Below are positions 7,321 through 15,777 of a stretch of DNA of 23,158 nucleotides, piece by piece. This DNA is from a bacterium. Lineage in GTDB: Bacteria > Eremiobacterota > Eremiobacteria > Baltobacterales > Baltobacteraceae. Within the stretch, counting starts at the first letter, position 1; each line of letters opens with the position of its first letter. The position numbers were made by a program, and so were the translations under genes. Below the pieces are notes generated by a model. It had not been told where the DNA came from. It saw only the letters and a list, made by a program, of their open reading frames with translations, and searched no databases. The stretch covers positions 1-23,158 of the forward strand of contig JAJXXM010000211.1 of assembly GCA_021781095.1 (NCBI GenBank). Reading direction: 5' to 3'.

Positions 7321-10300
7321 TTGAGTCCGTTCGTTCATCTCCACGTCCACTCCGAGTATTCCCTGCTTGACGGCGCCTGTCGGGTCGACGATCTCTGTCG
7401 CCGGAGCGCCGACGACGGGGCCCCCGCCGTCGCGCTCACCGATCACGGCGTGATGTACGGGGCGATGGAGTTTTACTATGCCGCCCGCGAGCATCGCTTG
7501 ACCCCGATTTTGGGGTGCGAGGCGTACATCGCGCCCCGGGGGCGGATGGATCGAAGCGTCCGCGACGAGGCGCACGTCACCCTCCTCGCCGCCGATCCCA
7601 CCGGGTATCGCAACCTGAGCACGCTGATCTCGAAAGGCTTCCTCGAAGGCTTTTATTACAAGCCGCGCATCGATATGGATCTCCTCGAGCGATACAACGA
7701 CGGCTTGATCGTGCTCTCGGGCTGTATGTCGGGAATGGTGGCGGCGCCGCTGCTCGCCGACGATCGTCCGCGTGCGGTTGCAAACGCGCGACAGTTCTAC
7801 GAAATCTTCGGCGACCGTTTTTATATCGAGGTCATGCGCCACGGTATGCCGGAGGAAGAGAAGATCAACACCGGCCTCGTGAGCGTCGCGCGCGAACTCG
7901 GGCTCCCGATCGTCGCGACCAACGATTCGCACTACCTCACGCAGCGCGACGCCCCGGCGCACGACGTCTTACTCTGCATTCAGACCGGAAAGACCGTCGC
8001 CGATACGACGCGGATGAAATTTCACGGCGACCAATTCTATGTGAAATCCGCCGAAGAGATGGCCGAGCTCTGGAGCGATCTTCCCGAAGCGGTCGAAAAT
8101 ACGGTGAAGATCGCCGAGCGGATCGACATGCGGATCCCCGAGCGGATCTTTCACCTGCCGCAGTATCCGGTGCCCGACGACGTTCCCGTGCCGCGCGACG
8201 ATGCCGCCTATCTGCGCGAACTCTGCGAACGCGGACTCGTCGAGCGATACGGAGAGCGTCGCGTCGCCGAGGACGCCGCCCTGCGCGAGCGGCTCGACTA
8301 CGAGCTTTCGATCATTACGAAGATGGGCTTCGCGTCGTATTTTCTCATCGTGTGGGATTTTATAAAATTCGCTCGCGATCGGGATATCCCGGTCGGTCCG
8401 GGGCGTGGATCGGCGGTCGGTTCCATCGTTGCGTATTCGTTGCGCATCACCGATTTGGATCCACTACGCTTCAATTTGATTTTCGAGCGGTTTCTCAATC
8501 CGGATCGTATCTCGATGCCCGATATCGATACGGACTTTTGCGTGGAGCGACGCGACGAAGTCATCGCCTACGTTCGGGAGAAATACGGCGAGGATCGCGT
8601 CGCGCAGATCGTAACGTTCGGAAAAATGTTGGCGCGAGCGGCGGTCCGCGATGCGGGACGGGCGTTAGGCGTACCGCTTCCCGACGTCGATAAGGTGGCG
8701 AAGCTCATCCCCTCGGGGCCGGGCGGAATGACGATCGGCGAAGCGCTCGAGCAGATTCCGGAATTGAAAATGCTCAACGACCAGCGCCCGGAGATTCGAG
8801 AGCTTTTAAAGACCGCGCGCGCGATCGAGGGGCTCGCGCGCAGCGCCGGCACGCACGCCGCGGGCGTCGTCATCGGGGCCGAACCGCTCGTCGAGCACGC
8901 TCCGTTGGTACGCTTGAACGACGGCGGCGTGAACACCCAGTACGACATGACGTGGATCGAAAAGATCGGTCTGCTGAAAATGGATTTTCTCGGATTGCGC
9001 AACCTCACGGTGATGCACGCCGCAGTGCGCGAAATTCGCAGGACCGGGGATCCCTCGTTCTCGCTCGAGGGGATCCCGCTCGACGATCGCGCGACCTTCG
9101 AGATGCTCTCGCGCGGCGAGACCGCCGGCGTCTTCCAGCTCGAGAGCGAGGGGATGAAGCGCGTCTGTACCGAGCTCCGTCCTTCGCGCTTCGAGGACAT
9201 TATCGCGTTGGTCGCGCTCTATCGCCCGGGGCCGATGGACTGGATCCCGCAGTATATTGCGATCAAGCACGGGCGACAGAAACCGACCTACCTCCATCCC
9301 ATCCTCGAACCGATTCTCGCCGAGACCTATTCGATCGCGTGTTATCAAGAACAGGTGATGCAGATCGCGCGCGACTTCGCGGGCTTCACCATGGGGCAAG
9401 CCGACGAACTTCGCAAGGTCATGGGAAAGAAGCAGAAGGAGAAGATTCCGCTTTATCGACAGAAATTCGTTGAAGGTGCGGTCGCGCGTGCGGGCGTCAG
9501 CGTCGCACTCGCGGAGCAAGTGTTCACCTTTATCGAACCGTTCGCCGGCTACGGCTTTAATAAATCGCACGCCGCCGCCTACGCGTTGATTTCGTATCAA
9601 ACGGCGTATCTCAAAGCGAATCATCCGCTCCCCTATTTGGCGGCGCTCATGGGCTCGGTGCGCGATAAAACCGAGAAACTCGTCGAATATATCGACGTCG
9701 CCCGTCGCTTGGGAATCGAAGTGTTGCCGCCCGACGTGAACGAATCGATTAGCGATTTCGGCGTCGTCGGATCGAGCATTCGTTTCGGTTTGAGCGCGAT
9801 CAAAGGCGTCGGCGAGGGTGCGGTGGCCTCGATCGTCGAGGCGCGCGAACGCGGCGGACGTTTTCGCGACCTCTTCGATTTCGTCGAACGCATCGACGGC
9901 AAGCAGGCCAACAAGCGCGTTCTCGAAGCGTTGGTGAAGTGCGGAGCGCTCGACGCCTTACCGGGAAATCGAGCCGAGAAGTTCGAGGGCATCGATCGCG
10001 CGGTCGGCCTTTCGGCGACGCGCGCGCGAGAGAGCGCGCTAGGCCAGACCTCGCTCTTCGGCGACCTCTCAAGCGAGGTTGGCGTCGCTCCCGCGCTCGA
10101 GCGCAAGCCGGCCCCGACGCAGCGCCAAATCCTCAAGTGGGAGCGGGAGATGCTGGGTATCTTCGTCTCCGGACATCCGCTCGCCGAGCATGAAGAACGT
10201 TTCGCGCGCATGGGCGTGACCCCGATTCGCGACCTCGGCGTCTGTCAGGACGATGCCGAGGTGAAGATCGCGGGACTCGTCGCCTCCGTGCGGCGAACGA

Positions 10301-10761
10301 TGACGCGGAACGGCGCGCAGATGCTCATCGCACAGATCGAGGATACGACCGGCTCCTGCGAAGCGATCGTCTTTGCAAAGTTGTACGCCGCGGCGTCCCC
10401 GCTCTTCGTCGCCGACGAGATTCTCGTTCTGCGCGGGCGCGTGCGCGTTCGCGAGCGACTCGGCGAGAGCGAGGATGCCGCACCGGTCGTCTCGCTCGCC
10501 GTCGATGAAGTGACCGCGTTCAACGCGCCGGCCGCCGACGCGCTCCCTCCGGTGCGCGGCTGGCTGCTCGATCTTCAATCGCGCGAGCAGATCGATCGGC
10601 TGACGGCGCTGCTGGAGCGGTTCCCGGGCGACGCGCGCGTCGTCCTCCGAGCGAAGGATCGTCAGCGAGAATTGCCGCGGCGCCTCGGCGGAGAGCGGCG
10701 CGTGCGCGCAGAACTCGTCGCGATCTTCGGTGACGAGGGCGTTCACCTCCAGACCGAGTAA
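7321..10761 (+). CDS. dnaE: DNA polymerase III alpha subunit
   Basis: Replicative polymerase, 1146 aa from TTG 7321. That start gives the usual N-terminus ([18 protein letters not shown]) and a 10-base gap to AAGGG; TTG 7312 lies too close to it, and there is an in-frame stop at 7291. With this start the catalytic aspartates fall at D401 and D403 (PDIDTDFC) and D555 (LKMDFLGL), the same numbers as in E. coli. Order of domains: PHP (HLHVH, LTDHG, NDSHYL; metal ligands look largely kept, so proofreading by PHP is possible), palm/fingers, [32 protein letters not shown] tandem HhH, an internal clamp-binding motif QTSLF (909-913), and a C-terminal OB fold ([10 protein letters not shown]). No fused epsilon exonuclease domain (PolC type) is present. 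It heads the operon with hisZ, which starts 11 bases after its stop. Confidence 0.97.
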   Translation: MSPFVHLHVHSEYSLLDGACRVDDLCRRSADDGAPAVALTDHGVMYGAMEFYYAAREHRLTPILGCEAYIAPRGRMDRSVRDEAHVTLLAADPTGYRNLSTLISKGFLEGFYYKPRIDMDLLERYNDGLIVLSGCMSGMVAAPLLADDRPRAVANARQFYEIFGDRFYIEVMRHGMPEEEKINTGLVSVARELGLPIVATNDSHYLTQRDAPAHDVLLCIQTGKTVADTTRMKFHGDQFYVKSAEEMAELWSDLPEAVENTVKIAERIDMRIPERIFHLPQYPVPDDVPVPRDDAAYLRELCERGLVERYGERRVAEDAALRERLDYELSIITKMGFASYFLIVWDFIKFARDRDIPVGPGRGSAVGSIVAYSLRITDLDPLRFNLIFERFLNPDRISMPDIDTDFCVERRDEVIAYVREKYGEDRVAQIVTFGKMLARAAVRDAGRALGVPLPDVDKVAKLIPSGPGGMTIGEALEQIPELKMLNDQRPEIRELLKTARAIEGLARSAGTHAAGVVIGAEPLVEHAPLVRLNDGGVNTQYDMTWIEKIGLLKMDFLGLRNLTVMHAAVREIRRTGDPSFSLEGIPLDDRATFEMLSRGETAGVFQLESEGMKRVCTELRPSRFEDIIALVALYRPGPMDWIPQYIAIKHGRQKPTYLHPILEPILAETYSIACYQEQVMQIARDFAGFTMGQADELRKVMGKKQKEKIPLYRQKFVEGAVARAGVSVALAEQVFTFIEPFAGYGFNKSHAAAYALISYQTAYLKANHPLPYLAALMGSVRDKTEKLVEYIDVARRLGIEVLPPDVNESISDFGVVGSSIRFGLSAIKGVGEGAVASIVEARERGGRFRDLFDFVERIDGKQANKRVLEALVKCGALDALPGNRAEKFEGIDRAVGLSATRARESALGQTSLFGDLSSEVGVAPALERKPAPTQRQILKWEREMLGIFVSGHPLAEHEERFARMGVTPIRDLGVCQDDAEVKIAGLVASVRRTMTRNGAQMLIAQIEDTTGSCEAIVFAKLYAAASPLFVADEILVLRGRVRVRERLGESEDAAPVVSLAVDEVTAFNAPAADALPPVRGWLLDLQSREQIDRLTALLERFPGDARVVLRAKDRQRELPRRLGGERRVRAELVAIFGDEGVHLQTE

Positions 10762-10772
10762 CAAGGAGAGGC

Positions 10773-11966
10773 ATGAGGCTCCCACCCGGAGTTCGCGATT
10801 GGCTTCCGCAGGAGTTTGCTTTCAAGCAGAGCGTGGAAGATCGGATCGCCGTCGTCTTCGACCGCTGGTCGTACGCGCGCATTCTCACCCCGACGTTCGA
10901 GAGCTACGAGTCGCTCGAGCGTGGGTTGGGGGAGAAGCTCATGCGGCAAACGTTTCGCTTCAGCGACCCGCTCGGTGAAGAACTGGCGTTGCGTACCGAA
11001 ATGACGACCCCGATCGCGCGCGTGGTCTCGACGCGTTTGCGCAACGCGACCTTGCCGATTCGCCTTTCGTATATCGCCCCCGCCTATCGCTACGAAGAAC
11101 CGCAGCTCGGGCGCATGCGCGAATTTACGCAGGCCGGCGCCGAATTGATCGGCGCCGCGGGCGCCGACGCCGATGCCGAAGCGCTCTTTATGGCCGTCGA
11201 AACCCTCGAGGCGGTGGGGCTTGCGGACGCGCAATTCGATATTAACGATTCGGCGATCGTCGACGGAGCGCTCGTGTCGCTCGGGCTCGCGGCCGCGGCG
11301 GTGCGTTCGTGGAAAGAAGCGATTGCGGCGCGAAATCTCGTCGATCTCGATGGATTTGCGGCGCGCGACGGCGTGCGGGCCGAGCGCTATGCGCTCTTGC
11401 GTCGTTTGGTCGTCACGCGCGGAACCGAGGATGTACTCGCGATGGCGCGCGAGCTCGCACCGAATCCGGAAGCGCAGGCGGCGATCTATCGCCTCGAGCG
11501 AATTTTGGCGCGTGCCGCGGCGCTCGGTTTCGGGGCGCGCGTCGCGATCGATCCGGCGCTCTTACGCGATTTGGAATACTATACCGGCTTCGTGTTCGAA
11601 GGATTTCTCGGCGACCTCGGGTTCTCGCTCTGCGGCGGCGGTCGCTACGACGCGTTGCTACCGCGCTTTGGGTACGACGTGCCGGCGGTCGGGTGGATGG
11701 TCGGCGTCGAGAGAATTCTGCTCGCGCTCGAACGCCGCCGCGTCGACGAACGCCGGAGTCGCGAGGTCGACGTTTTCGTCGTCGGCTCGGATCGCGCGGC
11801 GATGTCGGAGCGCGCTCGCGGCCGTCGCGTTCGCGTCGACGTCCGCGGGCTCGACCGCAGTGCGGCGATTGCCTACGCACGGCACAAGGCGATACCACGG
11901 GTCCTCATCGCGCACGGTGACGATGTGGAAGAGATCCACCTCGATGCCGAGGAGCAATCGTCGTGA
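10773..11966 (+). CDS. hisZ: ATP phosphoribosyltransferase regulatory subunit HisZ
   Basis: A histidyl-tRNA synthetase paralogue that lost tRNA charging and serves as the histidine-sensing and activating subunit of short-form HisG. The 397-aa protein keeps class II synthetase-like motifs: motif 1 ending in RILTPTFE, motif 2 [19 protein letters not shown], the [13 protein letters not shown] loop, and motif 3 [21 protein letters not shown], rather than the HisRS form (RQFHQ), and a reduced C-terminal anticodon-like region favour HisZ over HisS. The decisive context is that a short HisG follows immediately. AAGGAG at 10763-10768 gives a strong ribosome-binding site for the ATG. Its stop overlaps the hisG start (GTGA). 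Confidence 0.93.
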   Translation: MRLPPGVRDWLPQEFAFKQSVEDRIAVVFDRWSYARILTPTFESYESLERGLGEKLMRQTFRFSDPLGEELALRTEMTTPIARVVSTRLRNATLPIRLSYIAPAYRYEEPQLGRMREFTQAGAELIGAAGADADAEALFMAVETLEAVGLADAQFDINDSAIVDGALVSLGLAAAAVRSWKEAIAARNLVDLDGFAARDGVRAERYALLRRLVVTRGTEDVLAMARELAPNPEAQAAIYRLERILARAAALGFGARVAIDPALLRDLEYYTGFVFEGFLGDLGFSLCGGGRYDALLPRFGYDVPAVGWMVGVERILLALERRRVDERRSREVDVFVVGSDRAAMSERARGRRVRVDVRGLDRSAAIAYARHKAIPRVLIAHGDDVEEIHLDAEEQSS

Positions 11967-12598
11967 GTTCGCTAACGATCGCGCTTCCGAAGGGAAGCCT
12001 GTACGACGAGAGCGCCGCACTGCTCGGAGCGATCGGGATCGAGATTCCCGGCGATCCGGGGCGGCGACTGACGATGACGAGCCTCGACGGCTCCGCCGAA
12101 CTGCTCTTGCTGCGCCCGACCGACGTCCCCGCATACGTGGAGTTCGGAGCCGCCGATTGCGGGATCGTCGGGAAGGACACGTTGTGGGAGAGCGAACGCT
12201 CGGTCAGCGAAGCGGTCGACCTTCGCTTCGGCGCCTGTCGCCTGGTGGTCGCCGCTCGCCGTTCCGACGGTTATCACGAAGGGGCGCGCTTTCCGACGTT
12301 TTTACGCGTCGCTACGAAATTTAAGCGCATGGCGACGCAGTATTTTTCGGAGCGCGATATCCCCTGTGAAATAATCGCGCTACACGGTTCGGTCGAACTC
12401 GCGCCGATCGTCGGTCTCGCCGACGTTATCGTCGATTTAGTCGCGACGGGGAGTACGCTGCGCGAGCATGACATGGTGGTCGTGGATGAGATCGCGGCAT
12501 CCTCGGCGCGCTTCGTGCTCAATCCGGTCGCGTATCGCAGCAAATACGCGCGGCTCTCCGCACTCTGCGAGCGCTTGCAGGGGAGGGTCGCACCGTGA
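11963..12598 (+). CDS. hisG: ATP phosphoribosyltransferase, short form
   Basis: Catalyses the first committed step of histidine synthesis: PRPP plus ATP to phosphoribosyl-ATP. The 211-aa length is that of the HisG_S class, which lacks the C-terminal regulatory domain and needs HisZ. N-terminal LTIALPKGSLYD, the FGAADCGIVGKDTL loop, and the PRPP-binding stretch DVIVDLVATGSTLREHDM are all present. The start is GTG within the hisZ stop (GTGA overlap), and the stop again overlaps hisD (GTGA), so the three his genes are translationally coupled. Confidence 0.96.
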   Translation: MSSLTIALPKGSLYDESAALLGAIGIEIPGDPGRRLTMTSLDGSAELLLLRPTDVPAYVEFGAADCGIVGKDTLWESERSVSEAVDLRFGACRLVVAARRSDGYHEGARFPTFLRVATKFKRMATQYFSERDIPCEIIALHGSVELAPIVGLADVIVDLVATGSTLREHDMVVVDEIAASSARFVLNPVAYRSKYARLSALCERLQGRVAP

Positions 12599-13881
12599 AG
12601 TTCGTTCGCGCCGACGATCCGGCGGCGATGGCTGCGGTCCTACGACGCGGATGGAGGCCCGATCCCGATCTCGTCGCTCGCGTCGCCGCGATTCTCGCCG
12701 ACGTCGAGGAGCGCGGCGATCGAGCGATTCTCGACTGTTCGCAACGGTTCGACGCACCCGAGTACCGGTTGACGCATTTGCGCGTGCCGATTCCCATGCC
12801 CTCGGTCGCACGTGCCGCACTGCAGGAAGAGGTCGCTTCGGCGATCGAGCGCGCGCGCGACCGGATCCTCGACTTCCATCGTCGGCAGCGCTGCGAGGAC
12901 ATCGCCTATCGCTGCGACGACGGGACGGAGTACGCATTTCGACGCGAGCCGCTCGGAGCGGTTGCGGTCTACGCTCCCGGTGGGAGCGCCGCGCTTCCGT
13001 CATCGGTGCTGATGGGTGCGCTGCCGGCGAAGATCGCCGGCGTCCGGCGCACGATCGTTCTCACGCCGCCGCAGCGCGACGGGCGCGTGCATCCCGCCGT
13101 GCTCTTCGCCGCGAGTCTCTGCGAGGTCGACGAACTCTACGCCGTCGGCGGAGCGCAGGCGATCGCTGCAGCGGCGTTCGGCACGGCGAGCATCGCGCCG
13201 GTCGATAAAATCGTTGGCCCGGGAAATTCCTACGTGACCGAGGCGAAACGCCAAGTCTTCGGCGTCGTGGGGATCGACGGGCTCGCCGGTCCCTCCGAAG
13301 TATTGGTGGTCGCCGACGCCGCCGCATCCTCCGAACTCGTGGTCGCCGAGCTTCTCGCGCAGGCCGAGCACGATGCCGAGGCTCGCGTCGCCGTGCTCAG
13401 CGATTCGTTCGAGCTGCTCGAGAGTTGCGCGCAACTCGTGTCGGCGATCGACGTCGCACGCTTGCCGAGGGGGGCGACGATCGCGGCCGCGCTCGATCGT
13501 CACGGGTATTGCATCGAGGCGCGTTCGAAGGGCGAGATCGCCGCGACGATCGCCGCGTTCGCGCCCGAACACTTGAGTTTACAAGTCGCCGATCCGGAGT
13601 TTTATCTCACGCATCTGCGTTCCGTCGGTGCGGTCTTCGTCGGCAGCGCGACCCCCGTCGCCTGCGGCGATTATCTCGCCGGCACCAACCACGTCCTGCC
13701 CACCTCGGGCTCGGCCCGCTTCGCATCGGGGCTCTCGCTCGCCGATTTCCTGCGATCGTATAGCGTGGTGCGCAACTCCGAGGAACGGATGGCCGGAGAC
13801 GCGGCGGCCATCGCGGCGTTCGCCTCCTTCGAGGGGCTCGACGCACACGCACAGAGCGCGCGCTTGAGAATGAAGCCGTGA
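12595..13881 (+). CDS. hisD: Histidinol dehydrogenase
   Basis: Performs the last two steps of histidine synthesis, converting L-histidinol to L-histidine with two NAD+. At 428 aa it is full length. Zinc ligands are in place: Q256 and H259 (AQAEHD), D359 (CGDYLAGTNHVLPT), and H418 (DAHAQSARLR). The catalytic Glu-His pair is E325-H326 (APEHLSL). The NAD/substrate region GPGNSYVTEAKRQVFG and GLAGPSEVLV is intact. These positions match the E. coli numbers (Q259, H262, E326, H327, D360, H419) within three residues, so the GTG start at 12595 is well supported. The stop overlaps the next gene by four bases. The middle-pathway his genes are not in this window. Confidence 0.97.
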   Translation: MKFVRADDPAAMAAVLRRGWRPDPDLVARVAAILADVEERGDRAILDCSQRFDAPEYRLTHLRVPIPMPSVARAALQEEVASAIERARDRILDFHRRQRCEDIAYRCDDGTEYAFRREPLGAVAVYAPGGSAALPSSVLMGALPAKIAGVRRTIVLTPPQRDGRVHPAVLFAASLCEVDELYAVGGAQAIAAAAFGTASIAPVDKIVGPGNSYVTEAKRQVFGVVGIDGLAGPSEVLVVADAAASSELVVAELLAQAEHDAEARVAVLSDSFELLESCAQLVSAIDVARLPRGATIAAALDRHGYCIEARSKGEIAATIAAFAPEHLSLQVADPEFYLTHLRSVGAVFVGSATPVACGDYLAGTNHVLPTSGSARFASGLSLADFLRSYSVVRNSEERMAGDAAAIAAFASFEGLDAHAQSARLRMKP

Positions 13882-14675
13882 GCGTCGCGTTGGTTGCCCT
13901 CGATCTCGACGGGACGTTGGTCGGGCGCGACACGCGTCTCTCACCGCGCGTTCGCGCGTGCGTCGCGGCGATGCTCGCGCAGGGAACGGCGTGCTGCATC
14001 GTTACCGGGCGCATGTTTCGGGCCGCCGCTCCGTTCGTTCGCGAGCTCGGATTGTGCGTGCCGACCATCTGTTATCAGGGCGCGTGGGTGGTCGAGAACG
14101 AGAGCGAGCGACGCTTGCTCGATCGACCGATCGCCGCCGATCTCGTCGAAGAGATTCTCGACGAATTTCACGCCGACGATCTGCACCTCCAACTCTATGC
14201 GGACGATCGGTATTACTGCGAGCGGAACAATCGCTTCGCCGAGCTCTACGCATCGTTGGCGGGTATCGCGCCGGTCGTCGCTCCGTTGCGCGAAACCTTC
14301 GCGGGCCGAAGCGCGACCAAGGCCGTGATCGTCAGCGATCCCGATGTTGCGGCTCGCGTGGAGCTGCGGGCGCGGGGGCGTTTCGGCGAGCGGCTCTACA
14401 TCACGCGCAGCTATCCCGAGTTCGTCGAACTGCTCGACCCGACGGTCGACAAAGGGAGCGCGCTGCAGTTCGTTGCCGATCGCGCGGGGATTCCGATGGA
14501 ACGGGTTCTCGCCATCGGCGACTCGTGGAACGACCTGCCGATGATCGAGCGGGCGGGCATCGGCGTCGCGATGGGCAACGCACCGGCCGAGCTCCGCGAC
14601 CGCGCCGATGCCGTCGTCGGGCGCGTCGATGAGGACGGCGTCTGCGATGCGTTGGAGCGCTTCGTCCTGCGATGA
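13878..14675 (+). CDS. HAD-superfamily phosphatase, Cof-like (type IIB)
   Basis: 265 aa with all four HAD motifs: DLDGT (nucleophile D9, acid/base D11), VTGR (T43), K192 in VDKGSAL, and GDSWND (D215, D219). The cap inserted between motifs II and III (~80-185) is the type IIB kind, as in Cof, YbjI and sugar- or flavin-phosphate phosphatases. Members hydrolyse small phosphate esters and are often promiscuous, so the substrate is unknown. It starts with GTG overlapping the hisD stop and its own stop overlaps ftsQ (ATGA), so it is an integral part of the operon. A role as histidinol-phosphate phosphatase is a conjecture from position only; the classical enzymes for that step belong to other families or HAD classes. 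Confidence 0.9.
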   Translation: MSVALVALDLDGTLVGRDTRLSPRVRACVAAMLAQGTACCIVTGRMFRAAAPFVRELGLCVPTICYQGAWVVENESERRLLDRPIAADLVEEILDEFHADDLHLQLYADDRYYCERNNRFAELYASLAGIAPVVAPLRETFAGRSATKAVIVSDPDVAARVELRARGRFGERLYITRSYPEFVELLDPTVDKGSALQFVADRAGIPMERVLAIGDSWNDLPMIERAGIGVAMGNAPAELRDRADAVVGRVDEDGVCDALERFVLR

Positions 14676-15592
14676 AGAACGATCGACGGGTCGCGCGCAG
14701 TCGCCGCGGACGTTCGCGCATGCGGCCGTTTGCGCTCGTGGCGGTGTTCGCGGTGCTGCTCCTGGGCGTCGGCTTCGCCTGGGCCGCTTCCTGGCCGGGT
14801 TTTCGCCCCCGCAGCGTCGTCGTCTACGGAAACCTGCGCGTCCCTACGTCGCGTATACTCGCTGCAGCGGCGGTCGACCCGCGGATGAATATGTGGCTTC
14901 AGTCCTCGAGCGGCATCGAATCGCGCGTCCTGCGCATTCGCTCGATCGCGCGCGTATCGGTGCATCGCTATCTTCCGAACCGCCTTTCGATCGTCGTTCG
15001 CGAACGAAGGCCCGTCGCACGGCTCGTCGCCGAAGGCGGAAGGTGCGCGGTCGATCGCCGGGGATACATCTTTCCAAACGTCGAGCGGGATCGAGCGCTC
15101 CCTGCGGTGCTGAGCGCGCGGAACCTCTGTGCGAAACGGCGGCTGCCCGAGGGGTCGACGACGATGCGGCTGCTCGCACTCTTGCGTCGTGCCGATGAGG
15201 CCGGCGTGCGGCTCGCGACGCTCACGCACGATCGCTACGGCGAGGAGCGCGGAGTTCTCGTCGACGGTACGCTGCTGTATATCGGCGACGGAACGCACCT
15301 CGCGCGGAAATTCGCGGAGGTTCGCGCGCTCGAAGAGCGCCTGCGTGGGACCTGGAAACATATAAAAGCCCTCGACCTTCGCGCTCCTTCGACGCCGATC
15401 GTCGTCGAAGGAAAAAAGGTCGAGGGCGAGTGGCCCCTATCGGTTAGTGCGATGAAAGGTCGAGGTAGACCAGCACTTCACCGTTCGCCAGCGAAAACTT
15501 CATCGAGTCGTTCGCGTGCAGTTTCGAAAAATCCACGGTCGGGCGACCCGCAGCGAGCGTCGTCTCCAGTCCATTCTGCATCGTCACCGTGA
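14672..15592 (+). CDS. ftsQ: Cell division protein FtsQ/DivIB-like (POTRA domain)
   Basis: Bitopic membrane protein of the divisome that recruits FtsB/FtsL. An Arg-rich cytoplasmic tail (1-18) precedes one transmembrane helix (~20-41) and a POTRA domain starting FRPRSVVVYGNLRVPTSRIL (~44-114), including LPNRLSIVVRERRPVA. A beta domain ends in HIKALDLRAPSTPIVV (~230-245), the typical last strand. Start: ATG overlapping the HAD stop (ATGA); an in-frame ATG at 14720 is less likely. The ORF continues to residue 306, but residues 258-306 are antisense to another gene and are Ser/Arg/Pro-rich, like a shadow translation. The functional protein probably ends near residue 250 and the rest is a run-on tail. 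Identification rests on architecture and fts context, since the primary sequence of this family is weakly conserved. Confidence 0.85.
   Translation: MKNDRRVARSRRGRSRMRPFALVAVFAVLLLGVGFAWAASWPGFRPRSVVVYGNLRVPTSRILAAAAVDPRMNMWLQSSSGIESRVLRIRSIARVSVHRYLPNRLSIVVRERRPVARLVAEGGRCAVDRRGYIFPNVERDRALPAVLSARNLCAKRRLPEGSTTMRLLALLRRADEAGVRLATLTHDRYGEERGVLVDGTLLYIGDGTHLARKFAEVRALEERLRGTWKHIKALDLRAPSTPIVVEGKKVEGEWPLSVSAMKGRGRPALHRSPAKTSSSRSRAVSKNPRSGDPQRASSPVHSASSP
15361..15427 (-). terminator. Nested inverted repeat, probable terminator of the small exported-protein gene
   Basis: Outer arms GCCCTCGACCTT (15368-15379) and AAGGTCGAGGGC (15416-15427) are perfectly complementary. Inside them a second perfect pair, CCTTCGACG (15386-15394) and CGTCGAAGG (15403-15411), forms an inner hairpin. 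On the minus strand the structure is followed by TTTTATA (15367-15361), so it could terminate the gene ending at 15444. It lies within the 3' coding part of ftsQ on the opposite strand. There is no T-tract on the plus strand, so it should not terminate the ftsQ message. Confidence 0.55.
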
Positions 15593-15737
15593 CGTGTTTG
15601 GAATCGACGACCTTGATCACTTTTGCGGTATAGGTGCCGTCGGGAATCATCGCAGCACTGACGACATTGGCGGCGATCGCCGTCGCGCCGAGCGCGAGCG
15701 TGGCGAGCGCGGTGGTGATGAGCGTACGTATCTTCAA
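15444..15737 (-). CDS. Small exported protein of unknown function (97 aa)
   Basis: TTG start with AAGG eight bases upstream. The N-terminus is a textbook Sec signal peptide: MKIR, a hydrophobic stretch TLITTALATLALGATAIA, and likely cleavage after AIA (~22-23). The mature part is only ~74 residues and looks like alternating beta strands (GTYTAKVIKVVDSKHVTVTM, SMKFSLANGEVLVYLDL). It has no cysteine and no recognisable catalytic motif. I do not recognise the family. It lies 40 bases downstream of the chemoreceptor on the same strand, so the two may be co-transcribed. Its 3' half is antisense to the end of the ftsQ frame. The signal peptide, ribosome-binding site and downstream hairpin make it more credible as a real gene than the opposing ftsQ tail. 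Confidence 0.75.
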   Translation of the reverse strand: MKIRTLITTALATLALGATAIAANVVSAAMIPDGTYTAKVIKVVDSKHVTVTMQNGLETTLAAGRPTVDFSKLHANDSMKFSLANGEVLVYLDLSSH

Positions 15738-15777
15738 AGCGGGTACCTTATCTTCAGGGGGGCGGGGAGGCAGTAGT

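Noticed and set aside
10773..11966. Histidyl-tRNA synthetase (HisS) as an alternative to HisZ
   Set aside because: The motif 2 region reads REFTQAG as in HisZ, the C-terminal anticodon-binding domain is reduced, and a short-form hisG that requires HisZ follows with a 4-base overlap.
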